Shown: positions 10,220 to 23,635, numbered from the stretch's first letter. The stretch is DNA of 64,000 nt from Owenia fusiformis (GCA_903813345.2 CAIIXF020000012.1:13684932-13748931), one strand, 5' to 3'. The notes: generated by a model not told the origin, from the letters alone. Translations and numbers: made by a program.

Positions 10220-11489
10220 CCCCTGGACGTTTCACCCCCTAGACATTTCACCCCTAGACGTTTCACCCCTAGACTGTTCACCCCTTAGACGTTTCACCCC
10301 CTGGACATTTCACCCCTTAGACATTTTACCCCCTGGACATTTCTCCCCCTGGACGTTTCACCCCTAGACATTTCATCCCTTAGACATTTCACCCCCTGGA
10401 CAATTCACCCCTTAGACGTTTCACCCCTTAGACATTTCGCCCCCTAGACATTTCATCCCTTAGACGTTTCACCCCTTAGACGTTTCACCCCCTAGACATT
10501 TTAATCTCAATTTTTTACTCCTAAATATTTCATTCAAGTATTTCTCTTTGTTAGAACTGAATACCCTTAGTGTAAATGGCATACATTATAGAACATATTT
10601 CCTATTGACACATTTTGCTCAGTAAATTTTAGTGAATTTAAGTTGATTTTATGTAATAATGTTTAGCGTGGGTTTGATTATTAAAATCACAATTTAATTA
10701 CCAAGTGTTCCAAATAGCATAATCAAATAACAAGTGCTGTAAGTCACTAGAATTAACGCAGAGGTGAGTAGGTAGTTACAAGTTTCAACACCAGGTGGCT
10801 CATACAGGCCAGATAACATGGCGGGTATAGTAATTAATGCCATATCTAATTGTTTACTATAAAACTAATGCCTTTATATCATTATAAATAACATGTTACC
10901 TCATTTACCTACAAGAAGAAAAAACAATTGGATTAATTTTCTAAATCTAAATAATAATGAATAGGTTTGTTGCTTTTTAATAATGCAATTGATAACAAGG
11001 GAAGGGATTATCTAGGCAATAAGAGACTAGCATCTTTAATCAGCGCAAAGTCCAAACTTTTTTTAAAACTTATTTGTACCAATATTGTTGTGGTTTTATA
11101 CACGACCTTTTCCAGTCAATGTTACTTGGAAAATAAATCAGTATATATGCACTCATATAAATTAAGTCAAAATTCACTTATAATCCAACCCATCACATTG
11201 TACAATACACACACTGTATATGGGGGTGAAATGTCTAGGGGGTGAAATGTCTAGGGGGTGGAATGTCTAGGGGGTGAAATGTCTAAGGGGTGAAACGTCT
11301 AGGGGTGAAACGTCTAAGGGATGAAACGGCTAGGGGTGAAATGTCTAGGGGGTGAAACGTCCAGGGGGTGAAACATCCAGGGGGTGAAACGTCTAGGGGG
11401 TGAAGTGTCTAGGGGGTGAAATGTCCAGGGGGTGAATTGTCTAAGGGGTGAACAGTCTAGGGGTGAAACGTCCAGGGGGTGAAACGTCT
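10220..11489. mobile_element. Foldback-like element with minisatellite inverted arms (TTTCACCCCCTA type)
   Basis: The left arm (10220-10503) is a tandem array of about 17 units of 15-16 bp with the form GACRTTTCACCCCCTA. The right arm (11222-11489) is the same array in inverse orientation (GGGGGTGAAATGTCTA). The 718-bp centre is AT-rich and has no credible gene. Inverted arms built from short tandem repeats are the hallmark of foldback (FB-type) elements. I could not identify a target-site duplication. Confidence 0.75.
10768..10832 (+). repeat. Dispersed repeat, second copy at 56743
   Basis: The block GGTAGTTACAAGTTTCAAC...CAGGTGGCTCATAC...AACATGGCGGGTATA recurs with moderate divergence at 56743-56807. 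It lies in the core of the foldback-like element and may be part of an older repeat that the arms captured. Confidence 0.6.
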
Positions 11490-11789
11490 TGATACCGACA
11501 GACATGAGTATAATGATTCCCGTTGATACCTACGTGAAATAGCAAATCTCCCGTCCTAAACAAAGTTGTGTCTGTCGGGTGTCTGTGTAGACTAATTAGC
11601 GCTTGTTTTGTATGCGCGCTATATATATACATCACTGTATTGATTCATGCACTTTGCATTCGCGGTTACGTTGTGAAAGATATGGCAAGCTTAAAGTCTC
11701 CAATATATTCAAGTTAACTTCCCAGATAATGACCTTGAAACTACAAATTACTACATTGTGTTTATAGGTTACGTACCAAATTAACCCTA
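11490..11789. other. Non-coding sequence
   Basis: No frames or repeats are recognised between the foldback-like element and the next inverted-repeat element. Confidence 0.4.
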
Positions 11790-12587
11790 CTATCACACCA
11801 AACTAGTTTTCACTACGTTCTCGAAAACGGGCTTCAACTGTGTACGAACGGACAGGACGTACTTAGAACCGTTTGGGGTCTATTTACAAACTTCATCGAA
11901 CGTACTCGAACGGGGAGGTCCTCTAGAACTGAGAACATGCTCAAAATGTTCTCTTGGTCGATACGTTCTACAATTAGAACGAGTGACAACGTACTAAGGA
12001 CGAGTTGGACGTACTACGAACGGAATCGTCGTACTTCAATTCTACTCGGGACGTTTTAACAACGAGTTGAACTGTCTGAGCACGTATTGAGAACGAGGTA
12101 GAACTAATTGCAAACGGGTTTAAACTGATTAAGAACGTATTTAAGACTGCTTATGAACGAGTTAGCAAAAATATAGCTATCACACCAAACAAGTTTCCAC
12201 TGCGTTCTTCAAAACTGGTTTTAAACTGTGTGCGAACGGAATGAACGTAGCTACAACGTTCTACGGTCTGTTTACGAACTTCATGGACTTTCCCGGACGG
12301 GGAATGTGATTTAGAATTTTGAATCGATTCAAAATTCGATGGCGACCATACCGTTCTGTAATCAGGTCATGATGACCTTCTAGACTAAGGGACGCGTTAT
12401 ACGACGTTGCACACCGATGTGGTGCGACCTGAACGAACTGCGAATGAGATGGACGTATTGAAGACTGTTTTTGAACGAAGTAGCTAATTATTTTAGACAT
12501 ATTTCCCGATCACAGCCAGATTGAGCCCGTTTTACGACGTTTTCGTAGGACTGGCAAGAACGGGTAAGAACTAGTTAGGTGTGATAG
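11790..12587. mobile_element. CTATCACACC inverted-repeat element, internally duplicated
   Basis: The ends are CTATCACACCAAACTAGTT and AACTAGTTAGGTGTGATAG. The start motif recurs at 12177, so the element consists of two diverged tandem units of about 390 and 410 bp, both rich in GAACG and GTACT words. A fragment of the same family recurs at 46386-46446 inside the large nested element. There is no gene; it is a non-autonomous element of unknown superfamily. Confidence 0.7.
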
Positions 12588-12773
12588 GGGGTAAGCGTGA
12601 CTGTTGAACACACGAATGTTTTATACGCCCGGGTAAAATACACTATAACACAGATTCAAATTACTTGTGTTGTACCTTACCGACCGGGCGTTATACCGTA
12701 GACTACATTCGAAGTGTGTATAGGTTTAACTATTAAATTCACCGTCAAACTCACTGTCTAGGATGTTGTTACA

Positions 12774-13991
12774 GACAACTCATCCCCTAGACAACTCATC
12801 CCCTGGACAACTCATCCCCTGGACAAATCATCCCCTAGACAACTCATTCCCTGGACAATTCATCCCCTGGACGACTCATCCTTTGGCATGTTTGAGTAAT
12901 TTAATGTAATATTGTTAATTCACATATTATTCAAATATTTTTTAAATGTCTTGATTATCATGATCAGTTTTAAGTTTCAAAATCAAATATTACATGAACA
13001 CTCGATAATGTTGTAAACAGACCGTTTCGGTAACAAAATGTCAGAGCCTCAAAGGTACGATTTTTGTTTTTTCCTTATTCCTCCAGTTATAGGCAGAATA
13101 TCATGTCTAAGAAAATGTACATGTGTGTGAACAAATAGTTCAAAAGACATCACGATTCTCGATTTAATACCTCACTTTTGTTCCGTAAACATAACCTCAA
13201 AAGATCTGCACTTCTAACTCTTTCCATTTATATAACAATAGTAAGGTATTAAAGCGACGATTCTGTTGTCTTCTGAGTACAAGTAAACAAAGATTTTCTT
13301 AAGGGGAAATCTGTAAAGTTATTTAAAAAACTATGATATACCATGGTACTACTATGGTATTGTCAAGGATAGTCAACCAATTAATCTGTAATTTGTTATG
13401 TAAATATTTACCTTTAATTTTACTTTTAATAAACAATTTCAATATTATGTTAACATTGATTGAAGAAGCTCCTTTGATGTCATAGGCTTCTTTAATGTCA
13501 TATATGTTAGTTGTTCATAATTCAAATATTCTTTAATCAAAAGATTATTTTTTCACAGCAGTCACAGATGAAGTTACTGAAGTTCATGTTTCAAAATTAT
13601 GCAGAGAGAAAAAAATTTTATCATGAAATATTAAGTCATGTAATATAAGGACAAGAGATGAAAGTTTAAACGGCACCGTTTGACTGTTTGACCATTTTAT
13701 TTGTGTCAATAAAGTGAAAAATAATATTTAGAATGATTCAAAATGTATTTAATAAATATTTATTTTCTAAAAAAACTTTTCAATTTGGATTCATGTGATA
13801 AAGGAATGAGTTGTCTAGAGGATGTATTGTCTAGGGGATGAATTGTCTAGGGGATGAATTATCTAGGGGATGAGTTGTCCAGGGGATGAGATGTCCAGGG
13901 GATGAGTTGTCCAGGGGATGAGATGTCCAGGGGATGAGTTGTCTAGGGGATGAGTTGTCCAGGGATGAGTTGTCTAGGGGATGAGTTGTCC
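12774..13991. mobile_element. Second foldback-like element with minisatellite arms (CTCATCCCCTA type)
   Basis: The left arm (12774-12895) has about seven and a half units of GACAACTCATCCCCTA. The right arm (13804-13991) has about twelve units in inverse orientation (GGGGATGAGTTGTCTA). The roughly 910-bp centre is AT-rich and non-coding. The 16-bp unit has the same skeleton as that of the first element (GAC, TTCA/CTCA, CCCCTA), so the two are probably related families. Confidence 0.75.
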
Positions 13992-15829
13992 GTAAGCCGT
14001 CCGTCACGTCCGACAGTTTTCTCAAAAACCGCTACAGGTATCACATTCGAATTTTCAGAGATGACTTATGAGTATATACAGATCCGGTAAAAAAATTCCG
14101 ACTCGATACCTATTTCTTGTCGGCCATTTTGAAGTCCAAAACTAAAATCCTTGTCTGCAAACTTAGTTGCAAACAAAAAGTTACTTTTATAACTTTAACA
14201 TCTTGTTCAACTCACTTCATTCTACGTCTGATTAGGTTCTGGACATATAAGAAGGTGTCCTGTATTGTTGAATCTAACGGCTCAGTTCACAGTAGGTATA
14301 TGCAATATTTTTTGTTTAAAAATTGACAATAATTTATGTCTGCTTTTTATTGGTGTTTTCCGTCGTAAAATCATGTTTGTAAGTTTTTCTACGCATATTC
14401 AGGACAATTGTTTCACAGATCAATTTAAAATTTTAAGGAATGATTCTTAGTACACAAATTGATTAGGTTTTGGGCATTGGGGGTAAATGTTGAGGCAGTC
14501 ATTCTTGATTATTCGTCCTAAAATTGTGTCTATAAAGTCTCGTCTACGCGTTTTCACGCTAACAGTTTCACAGATCACTTTGAAATTTGAGATAATACTT
14601 GTCAAAAAGTGGCTAACTTACACATTGTCAATCAATAGATTAATGCAATTTTCAAGGATTTTAGAGGGTGAAATGAGGGATTTTAAGCAATTCTTCTCAA
14701 GAAAATAGTTTTTTCTTTCTATTAAGATGGGTCCAGGTGCCAAGAACAGCTGATCCTTGAATATCTATCATTTTGCAAATTGGAAGAAAGAAAACAATTT
14801 TTAGGTCCTCCACTTTTCTCTTTCATGACAGGAAATAGATTCTCAAAAACATCATAAATTCTAAATTTTGCTTAGAATAATTACTGTTTAGATAATTATG
14901 TATTCTAACATATTATTAGCATGATTATTGTGCAGTTGTGTGGAACAGAGTATGCAGTGTGTCAGTTTCAAGCAGGATTTATTACATCCTGACCAAGTAT
15001 ATCTTCACAATTATTCAGTTTATGGTTATGTAATATTGGCCTTCTTATCTGTTTAACATGTCTTTTAAATGAAAATTACAGCGCTTTGATACTCACTACT
15101 TTGATATGTTTGATGGCCTATCAAAATAAAGACCTTTTCAAAATAAGATATTAGTTTGGGAGAGCAAAGCATATTACTGCTATCTAGACATATGCCCCTC
15201 CTTAAATATCGGTTCAAATCTTGCTGCGCTATGGTGTGCAACGTTTTCTTAACTTTCCGGAGTTATTCCACGGATGATATTGTATTAAGTTTTTTAAACG
15301 ATTGAACAACCCTCGCTTGCAACCTTCAAATAAAAGAAAATATAAATATCATTATGCTCCTGTGAACAGTTTTAAAGAGCAGTAGACAGGAAATTATTGA
15401 AATAGTCAACCCTGATCTCAGGCTCTTGTTCGTTTTTATGCGTTATATGCATTTGACATGTCATATAGTCTTACATTGCAGAATTGCAATTTAAATTCAA
15501 AAACGTCGCTTACCAGTTGATGTAAAAACGCTGACATTTCTATTGAATCGAACGCTTCCCTAATTGAAGGGTACCCTTAATTACCAAACATTATACCTCA
15601 ATACTAAATAGTTTTTTTGCCTTCAGGATGATATTAGTCAGCTCTCCAAAGCATTACAAGCGCATTTTTACTTGGAAAACTACGCCAAAATTTGCTTTTA
15701 TACCATGGTGTGTGCCCTTATTCGCTGTAATACCAATCACTGTATAAAATAACGAATATTGCTTGCAAATAACTAGCAATTCTGGTGTTTATTTGCTTCG
15801 AATTGCATGTTATAACCAGTAATCAACAC
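13992..15829. repeat. Non-coding region with a repeat fragment at 14690-14930
   Basis: No gene is seen. The piece from AAGAAAATAGTTTTTTC to the GACAGGAAATAGATT block is similar to 26575-26725, in an intron of the PGAM5-like gene, so it is a dispersed repeat. The remainder is AT-rich sequence without structure that I can identify. Confidence 0.5.
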
Positions 15830-16290
15830 TGACAGAACGCAGACAATAACTGCATATATGGAACACAAATATATGCAGCTGCATATAACAAACATCCACA
15901 GAGAATACTGACTGCATATATGGGTACTGTCACTGAGTATATTTGCTTATATTCAGACATACTTTGCATATTTGCTGTTTACTTGTGATTATATGCAGCG
16001 CAGAAACTGCATATACCTGCTTATTTGGGATAGACAAATATAAGCAGTTGAGTATACTAGATATGTATAGAAATTAACACTGGTTATATTGGCATATGAT
16101 CTGCATATATGCCATTTTTCATGAGTATTCCTGCATATTTTGAGATAAGTGATGTGCAGCATGTGATTATATTGAGACATGCAAGAGAATATAAACTAAC
16201 TACATTAGCATATATGGAGTCAAGATCGGTATATTTGACATTCCTTTATGATCATATGCAGCACGAGATTTGCATATTTTTGCTTATTTA
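15830..16290. repeat. TGCATATA-rich degenerate repeat block
   Basis: The words CTGCATATATGG, ATATGCAGC and TTGCATATTT recur on both strands about a dozen times in 460 bp and form several short palindromes. A related block at 20880-21022 and 22094-22140 is the sequence into which the mariner-like element inserted. Composition alone does not explain the repeated GCAG/CTGC ends. Confidence 0.5.
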
Positions 16291-19200
16291 GGAGGACTGG
16301 TAGACGCGGTTTTGTGATTGGGCATCGACCCAGGCATAAACGGGAGTTAAAACTAAATATACATGTAAACACAAGTTAGAAAAATTGCACTTAAACAGCT
16401 TTTACGTTTTTTATAATTTATTTTAAATTTTTTAGATGTGTATGTACAGAGTAGGCCAATGAAACGACCTCTACAAGTAATAACTTCAAATAGATAAACT
16501 AAATTGTACAGTATACATCGGGAAACGAAAACCATTTTAAAAACAATGATATGATGTCCAATACTAAAAAAATATGATGAAACATTTTGATGGATATTAA
16601 TAGGATTACTATGTTTTGGCCAAACCTGTATACTGCTAAATAAATATATTTACATTTCATTGTACATGATGTAACATTATATTTCTATCTTTAAAATGGT
16701 GGGAACTTATGCTCCAAATCAATGTACGCATATTGCTCGATCTTGAAAACTGTATTTTTGTAGTTAGATATAGCCTGTTTTCCGGTAGCAAATTCTCGTT
16801 GGATACCGAATTCTGCTTTCTCCATTCAAACTCCTTTCTTGTACAAGTTTCTCAATATCTATGTAAATTCAGCTATCACACGATTTCTATTTTGCGAGAA
16901 ATTTGTCACTGCACACAACTACACTGCTCTGGAGACACTGCTCTGAAAATACATAGAAACTGCTGTGTATTTTAATCAATGATACAAAGACACCAGTTTA
17001 TAGCATACTGTTCGGTTATACAGTATAATGGACCTTCCAAGACAATCAAGTAATTATAAGTTATCAAGATCAATGCCACGTCTTATATTTACAACAATTT
17101 GCCAAGTGTCTTTATTGTGTTTTTTATTCATCGAACCTACTTATATCAAAACTCAATCATCTATTCATTAAAGGAAATAAAAAGAGAAATAAAAAGCAAG
17201 CTAACGTTTCACTTACGAGAGGCTTCGTCGTGTTCCTGGGTCTGGCGTGGAGCAAACGACTGTGGCTAAATTGCGCCAATGTGTAGACATTCTCACAGTA
17301 TGGCATTATATTTATTGACTACTCGTAGAGCAAGCAAAGCAAAGCAAAATGTCAACCACCTTTGTGCGTGTCACGTACGATCATTACTTGTGCATCATAG
17401 TTCGGAGACACGCAGCTTGCTCAATATCCACCCTCCCCTCATCATTATTCAATAACAATAGATATTGTTAAAACATGAAAGCCTAAATTCTGCAACATTT
17501 TGCTGCTATATTGAACAGTCATAATGCTGTATTGATGAACCCATAATTTGACATCTCTAATAAATAATCTAAACATAAACAGTGCTAATTACCTGACACA
17601 ATTGCACAATTGTGGCCGGATGTTTGGAGAAGCATTCGTGATTTGTATAGAATTACCTTTTCATTCTTGGCATTCAAAATACAAACTAATAATTCACTTT
17701 TTGATGTATTCAGTTTTTATTTCAAATAATAAGCTTATTCATAGGATTAAATCTGAATGACATTCTGGTGATTTAAGAATTGTATTAATCCTGGACCCCC
17801 TCCCGACATAATATCTCTTTAATAATCTGCAATCAAGAAATTGATAGACATAATTTAATCAGATAAATAGCTTATTTAGTTGTTAAGATTACTGATAAAG
17901 TGTTTGTTGGAACCATTATTTAATATTTATGTAGGCCTTGCTATATATCTTATCTATATAGGAATTCAGCAAGGGATTATTGGGTCAAATGTATTTTCCT
18001 CGCTAATGCCTACAGTATGTCACATTTGTTGCGATTCATCGGCCCGGTTGAGTATTTTGTTCCAAACTGAAATATGTGTTGCAATCAAATGTTTCGAGAG
18101 CCATTTACCATGATTTAAGCAAATCATTAAAGCTCTTTTTCAGACATTCAATAAATTTAAATCAGTCAAGTTTAAATGCGATCTCGCATATATTGCATAG
18201 TTTACATGTATTTGCAGATGTAGTGATTGTATCTTACATTTTCACATAATAATAGCTGTCATTTGACATGTAATATTGAGTTTTCAATATTTTGATTCAT
18301 TCGTTTATCACTTTGCGATCATTAAAGCTTTAATCGGGGATACAGATTTTGAACAAGAACACGTACCGTACATTACGTATTACAAGTCAAAAACCTTATT
18401 TACTTTACATCATAATTTACTACGAACCCAGATGCTAGAAGAAGCAGTAGATAAAACTCACATCAAATAAGCTAGATGTAATTATTGAAAGGGTTATTGG
18501 TATTAAAAATCTCAATATTTTATTTCAACAAGTGCCTTGATCTCAGATATTACTTTCCCATGGATTTAAAAATCACCCAAGCACTAATTATAAGTAACAC
18601 CATTGAACACAAGCCGTCTGATTGGATTACTTGCTAAAATAACATCCTTAGAAGTGAACAATACAAACATCTGATAATAATCTAGCTAAGTCCCCCCCCC
18701 TTGGTATCCATGCCCGCCTTGTTATATTCTTAAAAATGTTGAACTACCTTTTGTATTCCTTCAGAGATAATCGGTGAATTTCTGAATTTAATAGAAATTT
18801 AATTATACAATGTAGCACGGGGACTATACAATCATTACATACATGTAAACTTACCTTGCAAAATAATTGTTATGCGGAAATTAGAACCACCGGCTGTAGA
18901 AATTAATCCATATAATAACTATAACAAACGGATTAATATTAGTGACAACTCAACTCATTTGCAAGAATTGAATAATAAGGGATTAAAGTTTTGTATATTG
19001 CTCTGGCATGTCAAAAAGTATTTTTTGTAAGTTTGCTCTACCATGCACAAAACTTATTAATTGATCTGTCAAATGAAGTTGCAATAAATGTGCCTGTTTC
19101 TTTATCTTTATTATCAAATTATCAACTGAGCATATAGCCAAATCTTTCAAATTTTGTGAATATATTTGGAAATGGAAAACAAAGCAAGGCCCAATTCGAA

Positions 19201-20879
19201 ATAGAAACAAGGCTATCTCTGATAAAATGTATAACAGAAAACATGTATTGTGGAATATATTGTTTGCAAGTTGTCAGCTTTTGCCTGGAGGGAGGGGGGC
19301 TCACGTACTTTCAAAAAAGTTATTTTAAACGCAATTGATATTTCATGCAAAGATCATGTAGAATATAGATTTTAATGTCAAGGTTATCTCATCTGATTTC
19401 ACAAAATGGCTAACCTTATAATCACTATTTGAACCAGGGAAAGAGTCAGCAATTGTTTAGGGGGTGAGATTTCTTGGGTTTGCATCAATACGAACGAAGC
19501 AAGGCCCGGAACGGCGTTTACCCCCGGAAGTTCTGGATCCGGATGTCCATGTCAATGTTTTTTTCATATTTTGCAAAATTGCTTTTTCTTTTTGAGGGGG
19601 TGGGGAATGCAAGCGCATATGTCACCCCCGCCTTGGCTACGCCCATGCGAACCTACACCCAGCCGTAAACGGGTGTGGGAATTATGTTATAATGATCATG
19701 ACATAGATAATGAGACGGAATGTAGCCTGTATAACTGTTGATTCCCGGGTTTTGTCTCTTCATTCTCATATTATCAAATTATCAAAAAAATATTTTTTGA
19801 TTCACAAAACTGCACCGAAACATAGAAAAGTACACGAAGGCAACCGCATTTACAATCTATAGTTCTGAAAAAGCAGGATTAATAAAAGCCAGTATCAAAC
19901 TGAAGTTAAAAAGCCGGCTTTTTGATACCCAGTTTGTAAAATTCAAATTAGAATACTATCTTTATTTTCTATTTAAACTTAAATCAATTTATTATAAACA
20001 AACTATAAGGGCAAACTATGACCAAGCATCGGGAATAGAAAACTCATGTAAATGAGTTATATAAGACAATGAAATCAACACTGATTGAAACATAAACACT
20101 ATAAAATCTTCTTTTGATTCCATTACCTGTCATAATGTTTAAATACCGACTTTACCGGGAGGAATTTAACAGGGGCTTTAATTCAAAGGCAAGAATATGT
20201 TTTGATATCTTATTAAGTGGATTAAAAGCTGTTGGACGTTGCTCCAGTGATTTATATTTTATGATTCTGAATTGATCTGTGGATTATAATTGAAGTCAAA
20301 AACATGACCAAAAGAGTCTAGACTTCCATTTGCTTTGATCATGAGGAATTGGAAACAATCAGAGCGGCGATTTGAAAAAGCAAAAAAAATTGAATTCCCA
20401 TGCATAATCCAAGATTTAATACAAAATTAAATTATAATACCTTCTCAGGAAGAATTAGGTTGCATTGACTCTGAAAGTAGAGATAACAAGTTCAGCTGTA
20501 TAGCCAGCTTTCCATTGGGGGGGGGCATATCTATAAACACACGTGTTTGCACAAGCTATTAGCAACTTTATTAGCAACTTTTGATAACTACAAGGAAGAT
20601 CTCTCTTTTCTGGCGCGACTGTAAAGGTGTCCAAAATCATAATTATAGTAAAAATAGATCATTTCAAAATCCATCTAGTTGCTTATTATACACAGGTAAA
20701 GTTATGTTCATTAAAAACTACGGACGGTACTTACATTCTTTAGTTGTATTGTTTTATCATGCTTAAAAGAAAAATACGCACAAATAGTCTGTTTTTTATT
20801 TGTATGCTCAGTTATAAAATGAGCAGTGTAACTTAGAAATAGCTTAATATAGTCAGAAAGAAGCAATTATAATGTGTGA
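16291..20879. other. Intergenic region with small repeat relics
   Basis: No protein-like frame is present. The relics are half a copy (18005-18070) of the short palindromic element found intact at 25470 and elsewhere, and a decayed piece (about 19500-19650) of the family ending in GGCTACGCCCATG. A more GC-rich patch at 17208-17310 could be a minus-strand 5' exon: an ATG with 24 open codons ends at a good GTAAGTG donor near 17211. I cannot assign that patch to a gene. Confidence 0.4.
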
Positions 20880-21024
20880 ATATATTACACACTTACAGAG
20901 TATTGCGTTTGCATATATTTGAGTATTCTTAACTTCACATATAATCAGTGCTTATTTGTGCTGTTCTACAAATAAAGAGGAGCAATACCTGAATATACAG
21001 AGTGTTCCATATATGCAGCGAGTA

Positions 21025-22091
21025 CAGGGTGTTCCAAAAGTAACAGGACTGGTGCTGGCATTTTGTTAAATATGCACCAATCATCTTCAAAATTTCATAT
21101 AATGTACTTTTATGTATCGTTACTAAGATTGCAAAGTTTCGACAAAATATGTGAAACTCGAGTAGAGTTATGGTTGCTATAGTTACATGACATCGCAATA
21201 CCCGGGGCAACATTCCACGCAAAAAATTACAGAGACATTAAGCATTTTGTACATGCTATATCATTTTGTACATGCCATATCAAAGTTGAAATGCAACAAC
21301 CGGTGTGAATTACATTTGTTTTACATCATTTGATATGCCTAAATATCCTCTACTTTGAAAAATAGGCTCCTCTTTGGTCAGTACAAGAGTGGGACTCTGT
21401 ATCCATGACCCAAACACATGCGTGAACCCATTTGAGGACATGTCACGCAGAATTGGACAATTTGGAGAAGGTCATTCTCATCTTTAAAGGTCTTACAGCA
21501 CTGATTTGTATTCCATTCTCAATAAAAGTAAAAATTAGATATTGCATGATCAGAAGAGTATGGAGCATGGTTTTAGACCTCAAGACCTAGCTTCTCTATC
21601 GCTGCATACTCTTTAATGGTTTACCTCCGGGCAGGCGGGCTATCAAGGTAGATGCCTGGCTTCAAATTGGGTCTTTTCCAAAACTCAACCGTGAATTGTT
21701 CGGACTGTTATACATAGTGATATTCCAGGAAATTGAATAAATATTATTATCATTGTGAAATTATACTTGAATCTGAGTTGTATAGCAACACCTTTACAAC
21801 AAAGCAACTAATAAAATAAACAAGAAATGTTGTATTATAATAGGTGAATTAGATACTTTCTTCAGTAATACAAAAATGTTAGATATCACATGTTCAGGAA
21901 AAAAGTTGCCCCGGGTATTGGGATGTCATGTTACTATAGTAACCATAACTCTAACTGCATTTCATCATGTTTTCTGGAACTTTGCAATTTTAGTTGCAAT
22001 ACTTCAAACTACAAGTTGTGAAAATTTGAAGACACTCAGTGCAAAATTGACAAAATGCCAACACCAGTCCTGTTACTTTTGGAACACCCTG
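21025..22091. mobile_element. Mariner-like element with about 190-bp inverted repeats, TA duplication
   Basis: The ends read CAGGGTGTTCCAAAAGT and its reverse complement, and the inverted repeats extend to a CCCGGG-containing block about 190 bp in. The dinucleotide TA flanks both ends (21023-21024, 22092-22093), as in Tc1/mariner insertions. The 690-bp core has only short broken frames; one minus-strand stretch near 21290-21460 looks faintly protein-like, so it may be a decayed transposase. Confidence 0.8.
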
Positions 22092-22227
22092 TATTGTCTC
22101 TGTAATGTCTCTGTTTATATGTGCTGAGTATTTTTGCTGATTACTGCACATTACAAGAGATTCTTACATATAGACACTTCTTATAACAAAGCAATATTCT
22201 CTATTTCATATAGTGAATATTCATAAG

Positions 22228-23625
22228 TTGGGGTGGAATGGAATTTGACCCAGAGAGCATGATATGTATATTCGACTATGATAATGTGGCGCCAAATATG
22301 TACGCTACTGCAGTATTGTCTATGTCCGTCATTCTTTCTTTTGCATCTATCGTCGTTGCACACTTCAGAATAATAAAAACAAAGATGTTGCAGGTAAGTT
22401 TGAATTTACATACATCGTCTAGATAGTTTATACTAAGCCTCCATGTACAACGTACTAAGTGTAAATTAATGAATTTCACTTTTCTATATAAAAAAAATCG
22501 TCGTGTTGAAAGTATATTTGCCTTATAAAATTGGAATGGCACAAGTCGTTTTTCGTAAGATATCATAGTGAATTAAAAATATGGATTTTGGTAATGGTTA
22601 CTAAATACGTAGTGGGGAGAAGGTATAAGGCACTGTTTGTTTGTTTGTTTGTTTGTTTGTTTGCTTGTTTGTTTGTTGGATTATCGCTCAATGGGAGTTT
22701 TTTTCAAAAATTTATAAAAGTTTCGCTAATTCTGATCATGATAATTTTGTCTAAATTTGAAAAATCTCTTGCCTGAAGACCATGTGCTACTTCGATATCA
22801 TCGCTAATAGCTAGCTATAATTTCGCTTTTATCAAAACTATAGCTAATAGCAACAATTTCACTTCAATTTCAAAATAATGGCTTTTATCGTTAATAAATT
22901 CTTGGCCTGGGCAAATGATAGTAACAACAGGGCCCAAGTGGAATCACCAATTTCTTATTATAACAGAATATTGATATTATCGATGATATCTAAAGGTTTG
23001 ACAAAATTGAAATTAGCGATGGCACTAATATTTTCCAAATTATCGCTAAAAATCAGAAAGTAACATTATCAGATGTTATCAAATAATATTGATATTATCG
23101 ATACTAATAATTTGATAATATTGATATTATTGATACTTTTTCGAAACATTTTCGAAATCATCAAATTTATCGATAATTGAAAAAATGATATTCTGCGCCT
23201 AAATGCGAACACTTAACTGTAAGTGTTTTTTTCAGTTGGCCGCGATATCTCCTAATATATCACTGATGAGTCTTACCGCGGGCGAGATCAAAGTAAAAGA
23301 TAAAAAATACGATTCGGAAACCATAACAGAAGAGCTTCGACAAGAAATTAATGATATGGCCATGACTGGACGGTTGCTAACGGCTATCTTCATCTCTTCG
23401 TTGATATGGTTACCTTGCCTAGTTGCCCTCGTGTCACACCACATAATGAATTACGGGAGAGATTTTTGGGCGTTTGCCAATCTTCTTGGTCACATGCAAC
23501 CGGGATTAGATTGTTTGTGTTACGTCATTATCAGCAAGTACTTTAGGAGGGGCTATAAGAATGCGATAAGTTTGATTTTCTGTTGCAACAATAGAGAGAA
23601 GTATGGTACAGTTCCTAATGTTTAA
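22228..23625 (+). CDS. Class A (rhodopsin-like) GPCR, last two exons (22228-22393, 23236-23625)
   Basis: This is the C-terminal half of a seven-helix receptor. The first exon follows CATAAG and encodes extracellular loop 2, with its expected Cys (ESMICIFDYDN), and TM5 (MYATAVLSMSVILSFASIVV). It ends at a perfect CAG/GTAAGT donor, phase 0. The second exon follows TTTTTTCAG and encodes a long third cytoplasmic loop, TM6 (LLTAIFISSLIWLPCLVALV), TM7 and a short tail ending CCNNREKYGTVPNV. TM6 has WLPC where CWxP is usual, and TM7 has DCLCY where NPxxY is usual, followed by a typical KYFRRGYKNAI helix 8. The exons for TM1-4 were not found upstream. The extracellular loop 2/TM5 region recalls melatonin or opsin-like receptors, but there is no retinal Lys in TM7, so I leave it as an orphan receptor. 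Confidence 0.8.
22637..22676 (+). repeat. (GTTT)n microsatellite
   Basis: About ten GTTT/GCTT tetranucleotides lie in the intron of the GPCR gene. Confidence 0.9.
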
Positions 23626-23635
23626 AGGGTGCAAG

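Noticed and set aside
10220-10503. CRISPR-like array of short repeats
   Set aside because: Units are directly adjacent with no unique spacers, the array is mirrored at 11222-11489, and the DNA is eukaryotic.
11314-11505. 63-aa Pro/His-rich frame, and a similar one at 13831-14025
   Set aside because: Translation of the 16-bp minisatellite arms.
22531-22776. 81-aa hydrophobic frame (CLFVCLFACLF)
   Set aside because: Produced by the (GTTT)n microsatellite.
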